From: JADFXI01 sp963784135
GTDB taxonomy: Bacteria; Nitrospirota; Thermodesulfovibrionia; Thermodesulfovibrionales; Dissulfurispiraceae
Assembly: GCA_963784135.1 (NCBI GenBank)
Contig: CAWAQG010000002.1
Coordinates: 1 to 64,000 of the forward strand
Reading direction: 5' to 3'
DNA: 64,000 nucleotides
Shown here: piece after piece, positions 33,755-41,592 of the stretch
Position numbering within the stretch: the first letter of the stretch is position 1
Layout of the letters: each line of letters starts with the position of its first letter
The notes under the pieces: generated by a model
What the model was told of the DNA's origin: nothing
The model's database searches: none
Seen by the model: only the letters and a program-made list of their open reading frames with translations
Made by a program: the position numbers and the translations under genes

Positions 33755-34537
33755 CTACATTTCAAGATAGGAATGTGCGTAAAGGGTATTTCCCGTTATC
33801 ACATCAATTGTTTTTACAGTCTCAATGACCTCATGGGCATCAACAATTGCAGCAGTGAGACCCTCGTATATTAATAAAGCAAAGAAATATTTATTCAAAA
33901 TAGGCCTGAGCGCCTTGGGGCAACCATTGGATACATTGCTCAGCCCCACCACGGTCTTCATTGGCGGGTCGTTCAGTTCCTGAAACATCCTGATCGCCTT
34001 TACCACATGCAGCGCATGGTCCTGGGAAGTCGCTATCTGGAGGACAAGCGGGTCAAGATAAAGGTTTTCAAGGGGAACGCCGTATTCCATAGCCCGCGCC
34101 ATAATATCCGCCGCGAGGGCCGCCCTTTCCTCGGCATCGGCGGGAAGTCCGCCCTTGCCTATTGTCAGACCGATAATCTGAGAATCATATTTTGCCGCAA
34201 GCTCCAGCATGGGGAACCTTTCAGGATCATTCGATGTGGAATTGATCAGCGGCTTTCCCCATTCATTATTATGCACCTTCAATCCTGCTTCAATTGCCTT
34301 AAAATTCGTCGTGTCGAGACAAACCGGCAATTGCACCGCGCCCTGGATGGTGGTCACCATCCACTGCATCAGTTCCTCTCCGCCGTCTTCCGCCGGGCCT
34401 ATATTCGCGTCAATCATGCCGGCTCCGGCCTTCCACTGGGCAATAGCTATCTCCTGTATCGGCCCTTTGTCCCTGTTCATCATTGCTTCTCTTACGCGCT
34501 TGGCGATAATGCTCAACTTCTCCCCTATTAAAAGCAT
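33755..34537 (-). CDS. acsE: Methyltetrahydrofolate:corrinoid iron-sulfur protein methyltransferase
   Basis: A 260-residue pterin-binding methyltransferase that moves the methyl group of methyl-H4folate to the cobalt of AcsCD. The pterin-binding barrel shows GAGMIDANIGPAEDGGEE, VCLDTTNFKAIEAGL, PLINSTSNDPERF and VVGLSNVSNGCPKALR. Length is standard. It is the first acs gene proper; a 154-bp gap with a palindrome separates it from cooC. The folate-branch enzymes (fhs, folD, metF) are not in the window. Confidence 0.95.
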   Translation of the reverse strand: MLLIGEKLSIIAKRVREAMMNRDKGPIQEIAIAQWKAGAGMIDANIGPAEDGGEELMQWMVTTIQGAVQLPVCLDTTNFKAIEAGLKVHNNEWGKPLINSTSNDPERFPMLELAAKYDSQIIGLTIGKGGLPADAEERAALAADIMARAMEYGVPLENLYLDPLVLQIATSQDHALHVVKAIRMFQELNDPPMKTVVGLSNVSNGCPKALRPILNKYFFALLIYEGLTAAIVDAHEVIETVKTIDVITGNTLYAHSYLEM

Positions 34538-34572
34538 TCTTTTCTCCTTTCAAAGCTGAAGAGATATGAAAA

Positions 34573-34591
34573 ATGTTACGAATAGTAACAT
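34573..34591. promoter_or_regulatory. Palindrome upstream of acsE (candidate operator)
   Basis: ATGTTAC-5 nt-GTAACAT is a perfect 7-bp inverted repeat 36 bases upstream of the acsE start, in the only sizeable gap of the acs operon. No regulator is known to me for this exact sequence. The spacing would fit repressor or activator control of acsEDCB-cooS. Confidence 0.45.
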
Positions 34592-34691
34592 GAGATAAAT
34601 AAATATGGCTACCCTTTTTTATTTAACTTTTTTAAAATTTCCACTCCTGCATTATTATAAAACTGTATGTTGTATATCAGCTTACTGTTTT

Positions 34692-35459
34692 TCAAGGTAT
34701 ATCCAATGCCGTCAAAATTCCGAACATGGCCTGAACAGATTTCGATTCTTCGGGAAGCTGGAATACAGGCTTCCCTTCGAGGTCAAATTTAAAAATTGCC
34801 TCATCCTGCGGGACAAGACCTGCCACGGAGACACCGGCTTTCTCTGCCATGGCTTTCAGCTCTTCTCCCTCGTATCCTATTACCCTGTTGATAATCAGCA
34901 CCCTCCGCCCCACATCGAGCTTCAGCTCGTCAACAAGGTTATTTATCCTCTGTGCGGTCATCACGCCTTTCACCGTAGGGTCGCTGACAATTATAAGCAC
35001 ATCGACTTTGTGAGTAGTCCTCCTGCTTAAATGCTCCATGCCCGCCTCGTTGTCGATCACAACATATGGGTACTTATCTGAAAGCAGATCGGTGTATTTC
35101 CTTATTATATTGTTTGCCGCACAGTAGCAGCCGGGGCCCTCCGGCCTCCCCATGACCATTAGGTCAAACCCATCAGCCTCAATAATCGACTGCTGCACCT
35201 GATAATCGAAAAGCTGCTCCAGCGACATCCCGCCTGGCCTGTCGCCGCCCCCCCTGACCGCCTGAAGAGACTCTTCCCTGAGACCCCCGATAGTCGCATG
35301 CACTGCAATGCCGAGTGCCTCGTTCAGGCATGCATTGCTGTCCGCGTCAACAGCAAGGACAGGCCCCTTCCTTTTGCCGACCAGGAATTTCACCACCAAT
35401 CCTGCAAGGCTTGTCTTACCTGTGCCGCCTTTGCCTGCAAAAGCAATGGTAAACGCCAT
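34692..35459 (-). CDS. cooC: CODH nickel-insertion ATPase CooC
   Basis: A 255-residue MinD-type ATPase that matures CODH/ACS with nickel. The deviant Walker A AGKGGTGKTSLAG, the switch AVDADSNACLNEALG and the metal-binding CxC in GPGCYCAANNIIRKY are diagnostic. VVIDNEAGMEHLSRRTTHKV is the conserved switch II region. It sits upstream of acsE, as expected for an accessory gene. The gene before it encodes a phosphatase and is probably co-transcribed. Confidence 0.94.
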   Translation of the reverse strand: MAFTIAFAGKGGTGKTSLAGLVVKFLVGKRKGPVLAVDADSNACLNEALGIAVHATIGGLREESLQAVRGGGDRPGGMSLEQLFDYQVQQSIIEADGFDLMVMGRPEGPGCYCAANNIIRKYTDLLSDKYPYVVIDNEAGMEHLSRRTTHKVDVLIIVSDPTVKGVMTAQRINNLVDELKLDVGRRVLIINRVIGYEGEELKAMAEKAGVSVAGLVPQDEAIFKFDLEGKPVFQLPEESKSVQAMFGILTALDIP

Positions 35460-35490
35460 CTATGATGACCTTCTTAAACGCGTCGCGCGT

Positions 35491-36174
35491 TCAGCCTCTG
35501 GCGAACAGCGTACTTTTCCCGCTTTGTTTTTCATAGTTTCCTAAAATGCCGGACAGTTCCGGCATACTGTTTATTATAAAATCAGCATCCTGCAGCATTT
35601 CGAGCGGCCTGTAGCCGTAAGTCACCGCCACGGTCTTTATTCCGGCTGCCTTGCCGGCCTCGATATCATAATTACTGTCGCCGACAATTATCGCGGCCTC
35701 GGGAGATACGCCAAGGGTAGAGAGGACATGACAGACAGGCAAGGGAGAAGGCTTTCTCTCCTTTACAGTGTCGCTTCCAACAATTATATCCATGTACTCT
35801 GAAAGCCCCAACTGTTCGAGTATTTTTACCGACAGGGACTCGCGCTTATTGGAAATGACCGCCTTACGGTATGCCCCCAATTGCGCCAGCAGCTCCCTTA
35901 CACCCGGATATACAGTTGTATTGTCAATAAGGTGGGAAGAATAATATGAGAGGAACTGCTGTACCAGCGAATCCGTGTCTGCTTCGATGCCTTCCTTTAC
36001 AATCAGCTTTCCCAACAGACTTGAGATGCCTTCGCCCACAAGGCTTATAACTTCCTGCACGGTCAACAGCGGGACCCGGTAAGGTTCAATAGCATAATTG
36101 ATCGCGTTGGCGATATCAATGCTCGAATCGATCAAGGTGCCGTCAAGATCGAATATGACAAGTTTTACATACAT
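35491..36174 (-). CDS. gph: Phosphoglycolate phosphatase-like HAD hydrolase
   Basis: A 227-residue HAD-family phosphatase. Motif I is VIFDLDGTLIDSS, motif II VISNKR and motif III/IV KPSPLP...IIVGDSNYDIEAGKAAGI. The cap is of the Gph/PGP type. Substrate cannot be fixed from sequence; phosphoglycolate is the usual guess, but the family is broad. The ATG at 36174 has only AAGG close by, and TATTAT lies six bases upstream, so the transcript may be nearly leaderless. It heads the unit that includes cooC. Confidence 0.82.
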   Translation of the reverse strand: MYVKLVIFDLDGTLIDSSIDIANAINYAIEPYRVPLLTVQEVISLVGEGISSLLGKLIVKEGIEADTDSLVQQFLSYYSSHLIDNTTVYPGVRELLAQLGAYRKAVISNKRESLSVKILEQLGLSEYMDIIVGSDTVKERKPSPLPVCHVLSTLGVSPEAAIIVGDSNYDIEAGKAAGIKTVAVTYGYRPLEMLQDADFIINSMPELSGILGNYEKQSGKSTLFARG

Positions 36175-36257
36175 CCTTAAATAATAATAAAAAACAGCAC
36201 AAAAGCTCAATAAATTTTTATTTCGAGGAATTCCCCCAATTTCTTCGGCCCTTTGAC

Positions 36258-36270
36258 CGTCATTCCCGCC
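36258..36270. repeat. Partial copy of the CGTCATTCCCGC repeat
   Basis: CGTCATTCCCGCC matches the end of the inverted-repeat unit at 39575-39650. Only this end is present here, in the spacer between the methyltransferase and gph. Confidence 0.45.
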
Positions 36271-36294
36271 TGCTCGCGTTGGGCGAAGTCAAGC

Positions 36295-37038
36295 TTATCT
36301 CCGTTCGAGTACAGTTGCGAGATAGAATGCCCTGCGGTGCTCCGACACGACGGCAAAATCACTTGAGGCACGAAACACGTTGTGAATGCGGCGAGTCATG
36401 CGCGAAGGCCGATCTACCGCGAAGAAAAAGTGATTGACGAGCAACAGAAGACCTCCCGGCTCCAGAAGTGCGGTAAGGCTTGCCGCTATCGCCTGAACAG
36501 AGACATCTGTGAGGGTCGGCAGGTAGTAGATAACGTCCGCCAGGACGACGAGGCTGAACCGGCGCGGACTGTCGAAGCTTTGAATATCGCCCTGCTCGAA
36601 GTGCAGGTTGGAGAACCCGGCTGAGAGCGACCGGGCCTGCGACACCGCGTGGAGAGAAACATCGATCCCGAAAACCCGCTCCGCATGCGGCGCAAGTGCG
36701 CGGCTGAATACGCCGAGGCCGCAGCCGATGTCGAGGACATCCCCGTACAACCGCTTTGGCAGAAATGAAAGCAATGCGCGGTACTTGCGTTGCTGATAGC
36801 GGTATTGCGGCAACGCCGCACCGAACGGATCGTCGGTCGAGCGGTAGAGACGGTCAAATGCCTCTCCGGCCATGGCTGTGGTCCGAAGCCGTGCCAGTGC
36901 CTTGTCGGCGCGCGCGCTGCGAATCCAGAAAGCGACGTCGCGCAAGGTCATGAAGAAGTCGCGCGGCTCCTCTGCAAGCCTGGCCGGCAAGACAGCTATT
37001 TGCGTTTCAGGAAATTCTCCGCTTATCAAATCCGCCAA
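36295..37038 (-). CDS. NodS-like SAM-dependent methyltransferase, likely acquired
   Basis: A 247-residue class I methyltransferase. The SAM motif is DVLDIGCGLGVFSRALAPHA, then VFGIDVSLHAVSQARSL, FEQGDIQSF and LVVLADVIYYLPT. The layout resembles NodS-type enzymes, which N-methylate chitooligosaccharides, but substrate is unknown. The coding region is visibly richer in GC (many CGC/GCG codons) than the neighbours, which suggests horizontal transfer. It starts at a TTG with AAGGA upstream. No nod genes are near. Confidence 0.75.
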   Translation of the reverse strand: MADLISGEFPETQIAVLPARLAEEPRDFFMTLRDVAFWIRSARADKALARLRTTAMAGEAFDRLYRSTDDPFGAALPQYRYQQRKYRALLSFLPKRLYGDVLDIGCGLGVFSRALAPHAERVFGIDVSLHAVSQARSLSAGFSNLHFEQGDIQSFDSPRRFSLVVLADVIYYLPTLTDVSVQAIAASLTALLEPGGLLLLVNHFFFAVDRPSRMTRRIHNVFRASSDFAVVSEHRRAFYLATVLERR

Positions 37039-37222
37039 GGTTTTTGTCCTTTCACTTTATCTCTGCAACTCCCCTCTTCTTATAGCTCCATACGATTCTA
37101 TAATTCCATCCCCAAATTTGTAAACAACAATTTCCTGTTGAAGTCTGCACGTTCTCTCAAATCCCATGTCTTTTCCCTTTGCTTTTGATTACCAATGCCG
37201 ATGAGGTAAAATACAGGTTGCT

Positions 37223-38593
37223 ATGGATGAACTCATTATTATAGGCGGAGGTCTTGCCGGGTGCGAGGCTGCATGGCAGGCGGCGCAAAGAGGCGTCCAT
37301 GTCCTGCTCTTCGAGATGCGGCCCGAAAAAATGACGGAGGCGCACAAGACGCCGCTACTTGCGGAGCTTGTCTGCTCCAATTCTCTCAGATCAAGGGAAA
37401 TCAATACCGGTCCCGGACTTTTGAAAAAGGAGCTGGAGCTTGCCGGTTCGCTTGTAATGAGTGCGGCTCAGGCATCAGAGGTCCCGGCAGGGTCTGCCCT
37501 CGCTGTGGACAGAACGCTATTTGCCGGTTATATCACCGCAGCGATAACAAATCACAGGAATATCACCATCGTCAGGGAGGAAATTACAAAGGTCCCCGAT
37601 TCGCCTGCTATTGTGGCAACAGGCCCTCTCACCTCCAGCGCAATGGCCGATGCCCTCAAGGAACTCGTCGGAGGAGATCACCTCTATTTTTATGACGCGA
37701 TCGCACCGATTGTTGATGCCGCCAGCATCGACTACTCGAAAGTATATCTTGCCTCACGTTACGGAAAAGGCGGAGATGATTATGTGAACTGCCCCATGTC
37801 GGAAGACGAATACGGCAGTTTTTTCGAGGCACTGCAAACTGCGGACAAAGTGCACAAAAAGGATTTTGAAGACACAAAGGTCTTTGAGGGGTGCATGCCG
37901 GTTGAGGTCATGGCTGAAAGGGGAAGGGACACTCTCAGGTTCGGGCCGCTCAAACCGGTCGGACTGCCTGACCCGAAAACGGGCAGGATTCCATACGCGG
38001 TTGTGCAACTGAGGGCTGAAAACAGAGAGCGGTCGGCATATAACATGGTCGGCTTTCAAACACGCCTGAAGTGGCAGGACCAGAAAGAAGTGTTCACAAT
38101 GGTGCCCGGCCTTGAGCACGCTGATTTTTTGCGGCTGGGCAGCATGCATCGGAACACTTTTATTAATTCTCCGCTGCACCTCAATGCCGACCTGTCGCTT
38201 AAAGAGAAAACCGGCCTTTACCTTGCGGGACAAATCACGGGCGTTGAGGGCTACATAGAATCAACGGCAATGGGCCTGATCGCAGGCATCAATGCTTCGA
38301 GGAAGATGCTCGGCAAAGAAACAACCCAACCGCCGAGAGTTTCCGCTCACGGCTCGCTGATAGCACATATTACCTGTTCCGGTCCTCACCCGGATGCTCA
38401 CCCCCAAAAGTCTGCGACTTTTAGGGACCCCGGTGCTGCCGGCTTTCAGCCCAGCAACATCAATTTCGGACTTATTCCGGAGGTCATACATACGCCTAAG
38501 ATAAAAGATAAAAAGCTCCGGCGGCAAATGGCTGCCGAGGTTGCATTAAAAGAGTGGTCAGAGTATATTAATTTAATCGGCAATGGGCAATAG
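37223..38593 (+). CDS. trmFO: Methylenetetrahydrofolate-tRNA-(uracil-5-)-methyltransferase
   Basis: A 456-residue FAD/folate enzyme that makes m5U54 in tRNA. The FAD motif is LIIIGGGLAGCEAAWQAAQR; FEMRPEKMTEAHKT, ELVCSNSLRS, YLASRYGKGG and AGQITGVEGYIESTAMG are family signatures. Between HIT and FQPSNINFGLIP there are about 23 residues, where I expect about 6. The extra bases hold a palindrome (38402-38435), so the gene seems to have absorbed a repeat in frame. No Shine-Dalgarno is seen; TAAAAT lies 10 bases before the ATG. Confidence 0.93.
   Translation: MDELIIIGGGLAGCEAAWQAAQRGVHVLLFEMRPEKMTEAHKTPLLAELVCSNSLRSREINTGPGLLKKELELAGSLVMSAAQASEVPAGSALAVDRTLFAGYITAAITNHRNITIVREEITKVPDSPAIVATGPLTSSAMADALKELVGGDHLYFYDAIAPIVDAASIDYSKVYLASRYGKGGDDYVNCPMSEDEYGSFFEALQTADKVHKKDFEDTKVFEGCMPVEVMAERGRDTLRFGPLKPVGLPDPKTGRIPYAVVQLRAENRERSAYNMVGFQTRLKWQDQKEVFTMVPGLEHADFLRLGSMHRNTFINSPLHLNADLSLKEKTGLYLAGQITGVEGYIESTAMGLIAGINASRKMLGKETTQPPRVSAHGSLIAHITCSGPHPDAHPQKSATFRDPGAAGFQPSNINFGLIPEVIHTPKIKDKKLRRQMAAEVALKEWSEYINLIGNGQ
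38402..38435. repeat. Palindromic repeat unit inside trmFO
   Basis: CACCCCCAAAAGTCTGCGACTTTTAGGGACCCC is nearly palindromic and closely matches the interior palindrome of the element at 15908-16123 (ACCCCAAAAAGTCTTTGACTGTTTGGGGACCCC). It stays in frame and adds residues such as HPQKSATFRDPG to TrmFO. Confidence 0.65.
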
Positions 38594-38628
38594 GCAATGG
38601 TTATTAGGTTATAGGTAATAGGTAATGG
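38578..38628. repeat. GGCAAT-type short repeat at the trmFO/xerC junction
   Basis: Units GGCAATG-GGCAATA-GGCAATG-GTTATTA-GGTTATA-GGTAATA-GGTAATG run head to tail. The trmFO stop codon and the xerC start codon both lie in the array. Related arrays are at 10010-10083 and 41571-41592. Confidence 0.65.
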
Positions 38629-39536
38629 ACGCCGAAGGATTGGGACCGTATATAAAGAAATTTCTCAAATACCTGGAGTTGGAACGCGGCGCTTCCGCGC
38701 ATACACTCAGAGCGTATGAACACGATTTGACAGAGTTCAGCCGGTACTGCGCAGCGGGACCGCTGCAGGTAGATATGATCGACATAAGGGGCTTCATTTC
38801 AGAACGTATTATCGGCGGCAAGGAAAAATCCACCGTTGCACGGAAACTGGCGACACTCAGATCGTTTTTCAACTATCTTTACCAGGAAGGGCATGTCAAG
38901 GTCAATCAGGCCAAACTTGTGCCCACGCCGAAGCTGCCCAGGCAACTGCCCAACTTCCTGTCTGTCGACGACGCCTTCAACCTTGTACAAGCCCCCGAGG
39001 GCATCGGGCTCCTTCCTGTCAGGGACAGGGCCATCCTTGAATTGCTCTACTCAAGCGGCCTGCGTGTCAGCGAAGTTGCGGGCCTGACCGTCGATGACAT
39101 TAACCTGAGAGAGGGCCTTGTCAAAGCGCGCGGGAAAGGAAAAAAAGAACGGATTGTGCCGGTCGGGGACAAAGCCGTAGATGCGCTGAAATCTTATTTT
39201 GTCGAACGGATGCTTTTCAAAAAAAAGAAGTCTGCTGCACGGAGCGATGCGGCTTTTTTCCTTAATCGAAACGGCGGGCGGCTCACCGACCGGCAGATAC
39301 GGCGCGTAGTGGTAAAACATGCCCGTGCAATGGGACTTGACGGACAGATAGGCCCTCACACTCTGCGGCATACCTTTGCTACTCACTTGCTGATAGGAGG
39401 GGCTGATCTACGCTCAATCCAGGAGATGCTCGGCCATTCGTCTCTCTCGACAACTCAAAAGTACACGCATCTCGATATCGGCCATTTAATAGATGTGTAT
39501 GATAAAGCGCATCCATTCGGAAATGAAAAGACATAA
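38625..39536 (+). CDS. xerC: Tyrosine recombinase XerC/XerD
   Basis: A 303-residue chromosome-dimer recombinase. The SAM-like N-terminal domain (FLKYLELERGASAHTLRAYE) precedes the catalytic domain with SSGLRVSEVAGL (Arg I), GKGKKERIVPVG, HTLRHTFATHLL (His-x-x-Arg) and LGHSSLSTTQKYTHLD (His and the Tyr nucleophile). The order trmFO-xerC-hslV-hslU is a conserved cluster and argues for a housekeeping Xer rather than a phage integrase. Confidence 0.93.
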   Translation: MDAEGLGPYIKKFLKYLELERGASAHTLRAYEHDLTEFSRYCAAGPLQVDMIDIRGFISERIIGGKEKSTVARKLATLRSFFNYLYQEGHVKVNQAKLVPTPKLPRQLPNFLSVDDAFNLVQAPEGIGLLPVRDRAILELLYSSGLRVSEVAGLTVDDINLREGLVKARGKGKKERIVPVGDKAVDALKSYFVERMLFKKKKSAARSDAAFFLNRNGGRLTDRQIRRVVVKHARAMGLDGQIGPHTLRHTFATHLLIGGADLRSIQEMLGHSSLSTTQKYTHLDIGHLIDVYDKAHPFGNEKT

Positions 39537-39574
39537 GCATCAAAGTTTCAGCGCAACATGCGTTACGCATAGTT

Positions 39575-39650
39575 CGTCATACCCGCGCAGGCGGGTATCC
39601 ATGAGTCTTTGAAAAGAATGGATTCCCGCTTACAACCCGCGGGAATGACG
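39575..39650. repeat. REP-like inverted repeat between xerC and hslV
   Basis: The 76-bp unit begins CGTCATACCCGCG and ends CGCGGGAATGACG, so the ends pair. Two internal stems (ACCCGC...GCGGGT and TTCCCGC...GCGGGAA) and ATCCAT...ATGGAT also pair. Such units are often mobilised by RAYT transposases; one RAYT gene lies at 49866-50717. Confidence 0.75.
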
Positions 39651-39695
39651 CCTTTGATACTCTGATACTTTGACACTTTCTTATAAGGAGGATTT

Positions 39696-40229
39696 ATGTT
39701 TCACGGAACAACGATTTTATGTGTAAGGAGAAACAATAAAATTGCCATCGCAAGTGACGGGCAGGTGACCGTTGGCAACACAGTTTTGAAACACAATGCC
39801 GTAAAAATAAGAAAGATGTACAATGATAAAATTCTGGCCGGTTTTGCCGGAGCGACCGCAGATGCATTTACGCTTTTTGAGAGGTTCGAGGCAAAGATCG
39901 AGTCATACCGCGGCAATATTAAGAGGGCTGCGGTTGAACTCGCAAAGGATTGGAGGACTGACAAAATGCTGCGGAGGCTTGAAGCCCTGCTGCTCATAGC
40001 GGACGAAGAGCATACCTTCATCTTATCAGGCACAGGTGATGTTATCGAACCCGAGGGAGGCACGGCAGCAATAGGATCTGGTGGCCCTTTTGCCCAGGCT
40101 GCTGCGCGGGCGCTTTACGAAAACACTGACCTTACCGCTGCGGAGATAGTCAGGAAAGCGATGGATATAGCTGCGGACATATGTATCTATACCAACAAAA
40201 ATATATCACTCGAGGAACTCAATGGATAA
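39696..40229 (+). CDS. hslV: ATP-dependent protease subunit HslV
   Basis: A 177-residue proteasome-like peptidase that forms the HslUV protease. The start is MFHGTTILCVRRNNK, so the catalytic Thr would be at residue 5 or 6 after removal of a short leader, as in ClpQ-type sequences with FHATT. IASDGQVTVGNTVLKHNAVK and AIGSGGPFAQAAARAL are family signatures. TAAGGAGG lies before the ATG. It overlaps hslU by 8 bp. Confidence 0.96.
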   Translation: MFHGTTILCVRRNNKIAIASDGQVTVGNTVLKHNAVKIRKMYNDKILAGFAGATADAFTLFERFEAKIESYRGNIKRAAVELAKDWRTDKMLRRLEALLLIADEEHTFILSGTGDVIEPEGGTAAIGSGGPFAQAAARALYENTDLTAAEIVRKAMDIAADICIYTNKNISLEELNG

Positions 40230-41565
40230 TTTCATACCCAGGACAATAGTTTCCGAACTGGACAAATATATCATCGGGCAGGACAAGGCAAAGAGGTCGG
40301 TAGCCATCGCGCTGCGGAACAGATGGAGAAGGCAGCGTCTTTCGCCCGAACTCCGGGATGAGGTGCTGCCCAAAAATATAATTATGATAGGCCCTACAGG
40401 CGTGGGCAAAACGGAGATAGCACGGAGACTCGCCCGGCTTGCCAATGCGCCATTCCTCAAAATAGAGGCCTCAAAGTTCACCGAAGTGGGATATGTAGGC
40501 CGCGATGTGGAATCTATCATAAGGGACCTCCTGGAAATTGCGCTCAATATGGTAAAGACCGAACACATGGCGAAAGTGCAGGAAAAGGCCAAGACGCTTG
40601 CTGAAGACAGGGTACTGGATCTCCTTCTTCCACAACAGAGAGCAGCACGCGGGGCCGTCCCTGACGAGCAGGAAAAGGAGAGCCATAACGAAACACGCGA
40701 GCGCCTGAGGTCCCAGCTTAAAGAGGGCAAACTGGATTCCAGGTACGTGGATGTTGAAGTGAAGGAAAAGACTATGCCATTCGGGGTCATATCCAATGTC
40801 GGACTTGAAGAACTGGAGATCAACCTGAAGGAGATGCTCGGCAGCTTTCTTCCCGAGAAATCAAAACGGAAAAAGGTCAGGGTCTCGGAGGCATTGGCAA
40901 TGCTTATCCAGGAGGAGGCGAACAAGCTTATTGATATGGAAAAGGTGACCGCGGAAGCACGCGAGCGTACAGAACAGACCGGGATCGTTTTCCTGGACGA
41001 GATAGATAAAATAGCAAGCAGGGCACATGGGCAGGGCGGACCCGAAGTATCGAGAGAGGGCGTCCAGAGAGACCTGCTGCCTGTTGTCGAGGGGTCCACA
41101 ATCAATACCAAACATGGCCCTGTAAAGACAGACCATATTCTTTTCATTGCCGCCGGGGCCTTTCACATCGCCAAGCCGTCGGACCTGATACCCGAACTCC
41201 AGGGGAGATTCCCCATAAGAGTCGAACTGGAATCGCTCGGCAAAGACGAGTTCGTCAGGATACTTACCGAACCTCATAATGCATTAACCAAGCAATACAC
41301 AGCTCTTCTTGAAACTGAAGGGGTAACACTTGAATTCAGGGACTCCGCAATCGACGAGTTAGCGAACATAGCTGTATTGGTGAATGAAAAGACTGAGAAC
41401 ATCGGCGCCAGAAGGCTCCATACCGTCCTTGAAAAGGTGCTGGAAGAGGTGTCGTTCAGCGCCCCTGAAATTAAAGGTGAAACCATCATCATCGATAAAC
41501 AATATGTGGAGGAAAGGCTGTCGGATGTGGCCAAAGACGAAGACCTCAGCAGGTATATCTTATAA
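40222..41565 (+). CDS. hslU: ATP-dependent protease ATPase subunit HslU
   Basis: A 447-residue AAA+ unfoldase, partner of HslV. The start FIPRTIVSELDKYIIGQDKAK, Walker A MIGPTGVGKTEIARR, Walker B IVFLDEIDKIA and sensor region NIGARRLHTVLEKVLEEV are present, as is the C-terminal LSRYIL tail that docks into HslV. The I-domain (about 110-240) is intact. It overlaps hslV, so the subunits are co-translated. Confidence 0.96.
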   Translation: MDNFIPRTIVSELDKYIIGQDKAKRSVAIALRNRWRRQRLSPELRDEVLPKNIIMIGPTGVGKTEIARRLARLANAPFLKIEASKFTEVGYVGRDVESIIRDLLEIALNMVKTEHMAKVQEKAKTLAEDRVLDLLLPQQRAARGAVPDEQEKESHNETRERLRSQLKEGKLDSRYVDVEVKEKTMPFGVISNVGLEELEINLKEMLGSFLPEKSKRKKVRVSEALAMLIQEEANKLIDMEKVTAEARERTEQTGIVFLDEIDKIASRAHGQGGPEVSREGVQRDLLPVVEGSTINTKHGPVKTDHILFIAAGAFHIAKPSDLIPELQGRFPIRVELESLGKDEFVRILTEPHNALTKQYTALLETEGVTLEFRDSAIDELANIAVLVNEKTENIGARRLHTVLEKVLEEVSFSAPEIKGETIIIDKQYVEERLSDVAKDEDLSRYIL

Positions 41566-41570
41566 AATCA

Positions 41571-41592
41571 GGCAATAGGCAATGAGCTATAG
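41571..41592. repeat. GGCAAT-type short repeat at the hslU/rlpA junction
   Basis: AGGCAATA-GGCAATG-AGCTATAGG matches the arrays at 10010-10083 and 38578-38628. The rlpA start codon lies in it, so the first residues (MSYR) come from the repeat. Confidence 0.55.

Noticed and set aside
38625..39536. Phage integrase
   Set aside because: Gene order trmFO-xerC-hslV-hslU is a conserved housekeeping cluster and the protein has XerC/D length and motifs.
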